Below, piece by piece: positions 4,833 through 5,018 of a stretch of DNA of 5,018 bases. Source of the stretch: Campylobacterales bacterium. GTDB lineage: Bacteria > Campylobacterota > Campylobacteria > Campylobacterales > QNZT01. Made by a program: the position numbers and the translations under genes. The stretch covers positions 1 to 5,018 of the forward strand of contig DQTU01000287.1 of NCBI GenBank assembly GCA_015662615.1, written 5' to 3'. Every line of letters begins with the position of its first letter. The first letter of the stretch is position 1. Under the pieces are notes generated by a model. It worked only from the letters and a program-made list of their open reading frames with translations, was not told where the DNA came from and searched no databases.

Positions 4833-4990
4833 TCAAAATCAACCAATATATCTATATCACTATCTACATTCTGATCTCCCCTTGCATATGATCCAAACAA
4901 AGAAAGATTTTTTATGTGATATGAACTTTTTAATTTGTGATTTAAAGTTGAAATGATTAGTTTTATATCTTCTTTGCTATGTATGATCAT
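4748..4990 (-). pseudogene. Truncated minimal nucleotidyltransferase (MNT family), fused out of frame to the FGE remnant
   Basis: The ORF encodes 80 residues, of which only about the first 53-60 resemble a nucleotidyltransferase. Residues 30-53 carry S-L-F-G-S-Y-A-R-G and S-D-I-D-I-L-V-D-F-D, an exact GSX10DXD (G33-S34, D45-D47). A usual MNT protein has about 95-140 residues and a third carboxylate further on, and that part is missing. From about 4832 onward the DNA belongs to the FGE remnant, read here in the wrong frame, so the tail after about residue 56 is meaningless. The start at 4990 has AAAAAAGG directly against the ATG, a poor spacing, and an in-frame TGA lies just upstream at 5017. 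The protein is probably inactive. It belongs to the same broad family as mntA 375 bp downstream, but no HEPN partner follows it. Confidence 0.8.
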
Positions 4991-5018
4991 CCTTTTTTCT
5001 ATTTTAACATAAGATCAA

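Noticed and set aside
4533..4990. Functional fused nucleotidyltransferase-FGE protein
   Set aside because: The two parts are in different frames, the FGE frame has a TGA at the joint and a TAG inside its core motif, and each part lacks essential regions.

Overview
This 5 kb window is AT-rich. Its protein sequences look like those of Campylobacterota (Epsilonproteobacteria; a Sulfurimonas-, Sulfurovum- or Arcobacter-like organism is my guess). That is inferred from protein style, low GC and gene mix, not from a marker gene. There are no rRNA or tRNA genes, no CRISPR array and no intact insertion sequence.

Left part (1-2252). A flavoprotein of the HI0933/BaiN/YhiN family runs leftward out of the window. 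A complete tryptophan synthase beta chain (trpB) diverges from it across a gap of only about 35-40 bp. No trpA or other trp gene is visible beside it. After trpB comes a 425-bp non-coding or weakly coding stretch between convergent genes. It holds a possible small signal-peptide-like ORF and an unexplained structured repeat unit: a 31-bp direct repeat flanking a perfect 13-bp inverted repeat and further nested inverted repeats.

Middle part (2253-4373). Four genes lie head to tail on the minus strand, in transcription order mntA, hepT, ppnP, and a Gfo/Idh/MocA oxidoreductase. mntA and hepT form an overlapping MNT-HEPN toxin-antitoxin pair with both signature motifs intact (GSX10DXD and RX4HXY). 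A good extended -10 promoter lies just upstream of mntA. ppnP (a small cupin nucleoside phosphorylase) and the oxidoreductase are separated by 4 bp and are probably translationally coupled. The 28-bp gap between hepT and ppnP could let the toxin-antitoxin promoter drive all four genes.

Right part (4374-5018). This is gene debris. The first ~53 residues of a second minimal nucleotidyltransferase, with its GSX10DXD motif intact, run into the C-terminal ~100 residues of a formylglycine-generating-enzyme (FGE-sulfatase, C-type-lectin fold) protein in another reading frame. That fragment also carries an in-frame TAG in the conserved VWEWCEDW motif. Its last part has an unusual run of pyrimidine-ending codons, and it sits where diversity-generating retroelements (DGRs) mutate FGE-type target proteins. 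It may be a relic of such a variable protein. No reverse transcriptase or template repeat is visible here.
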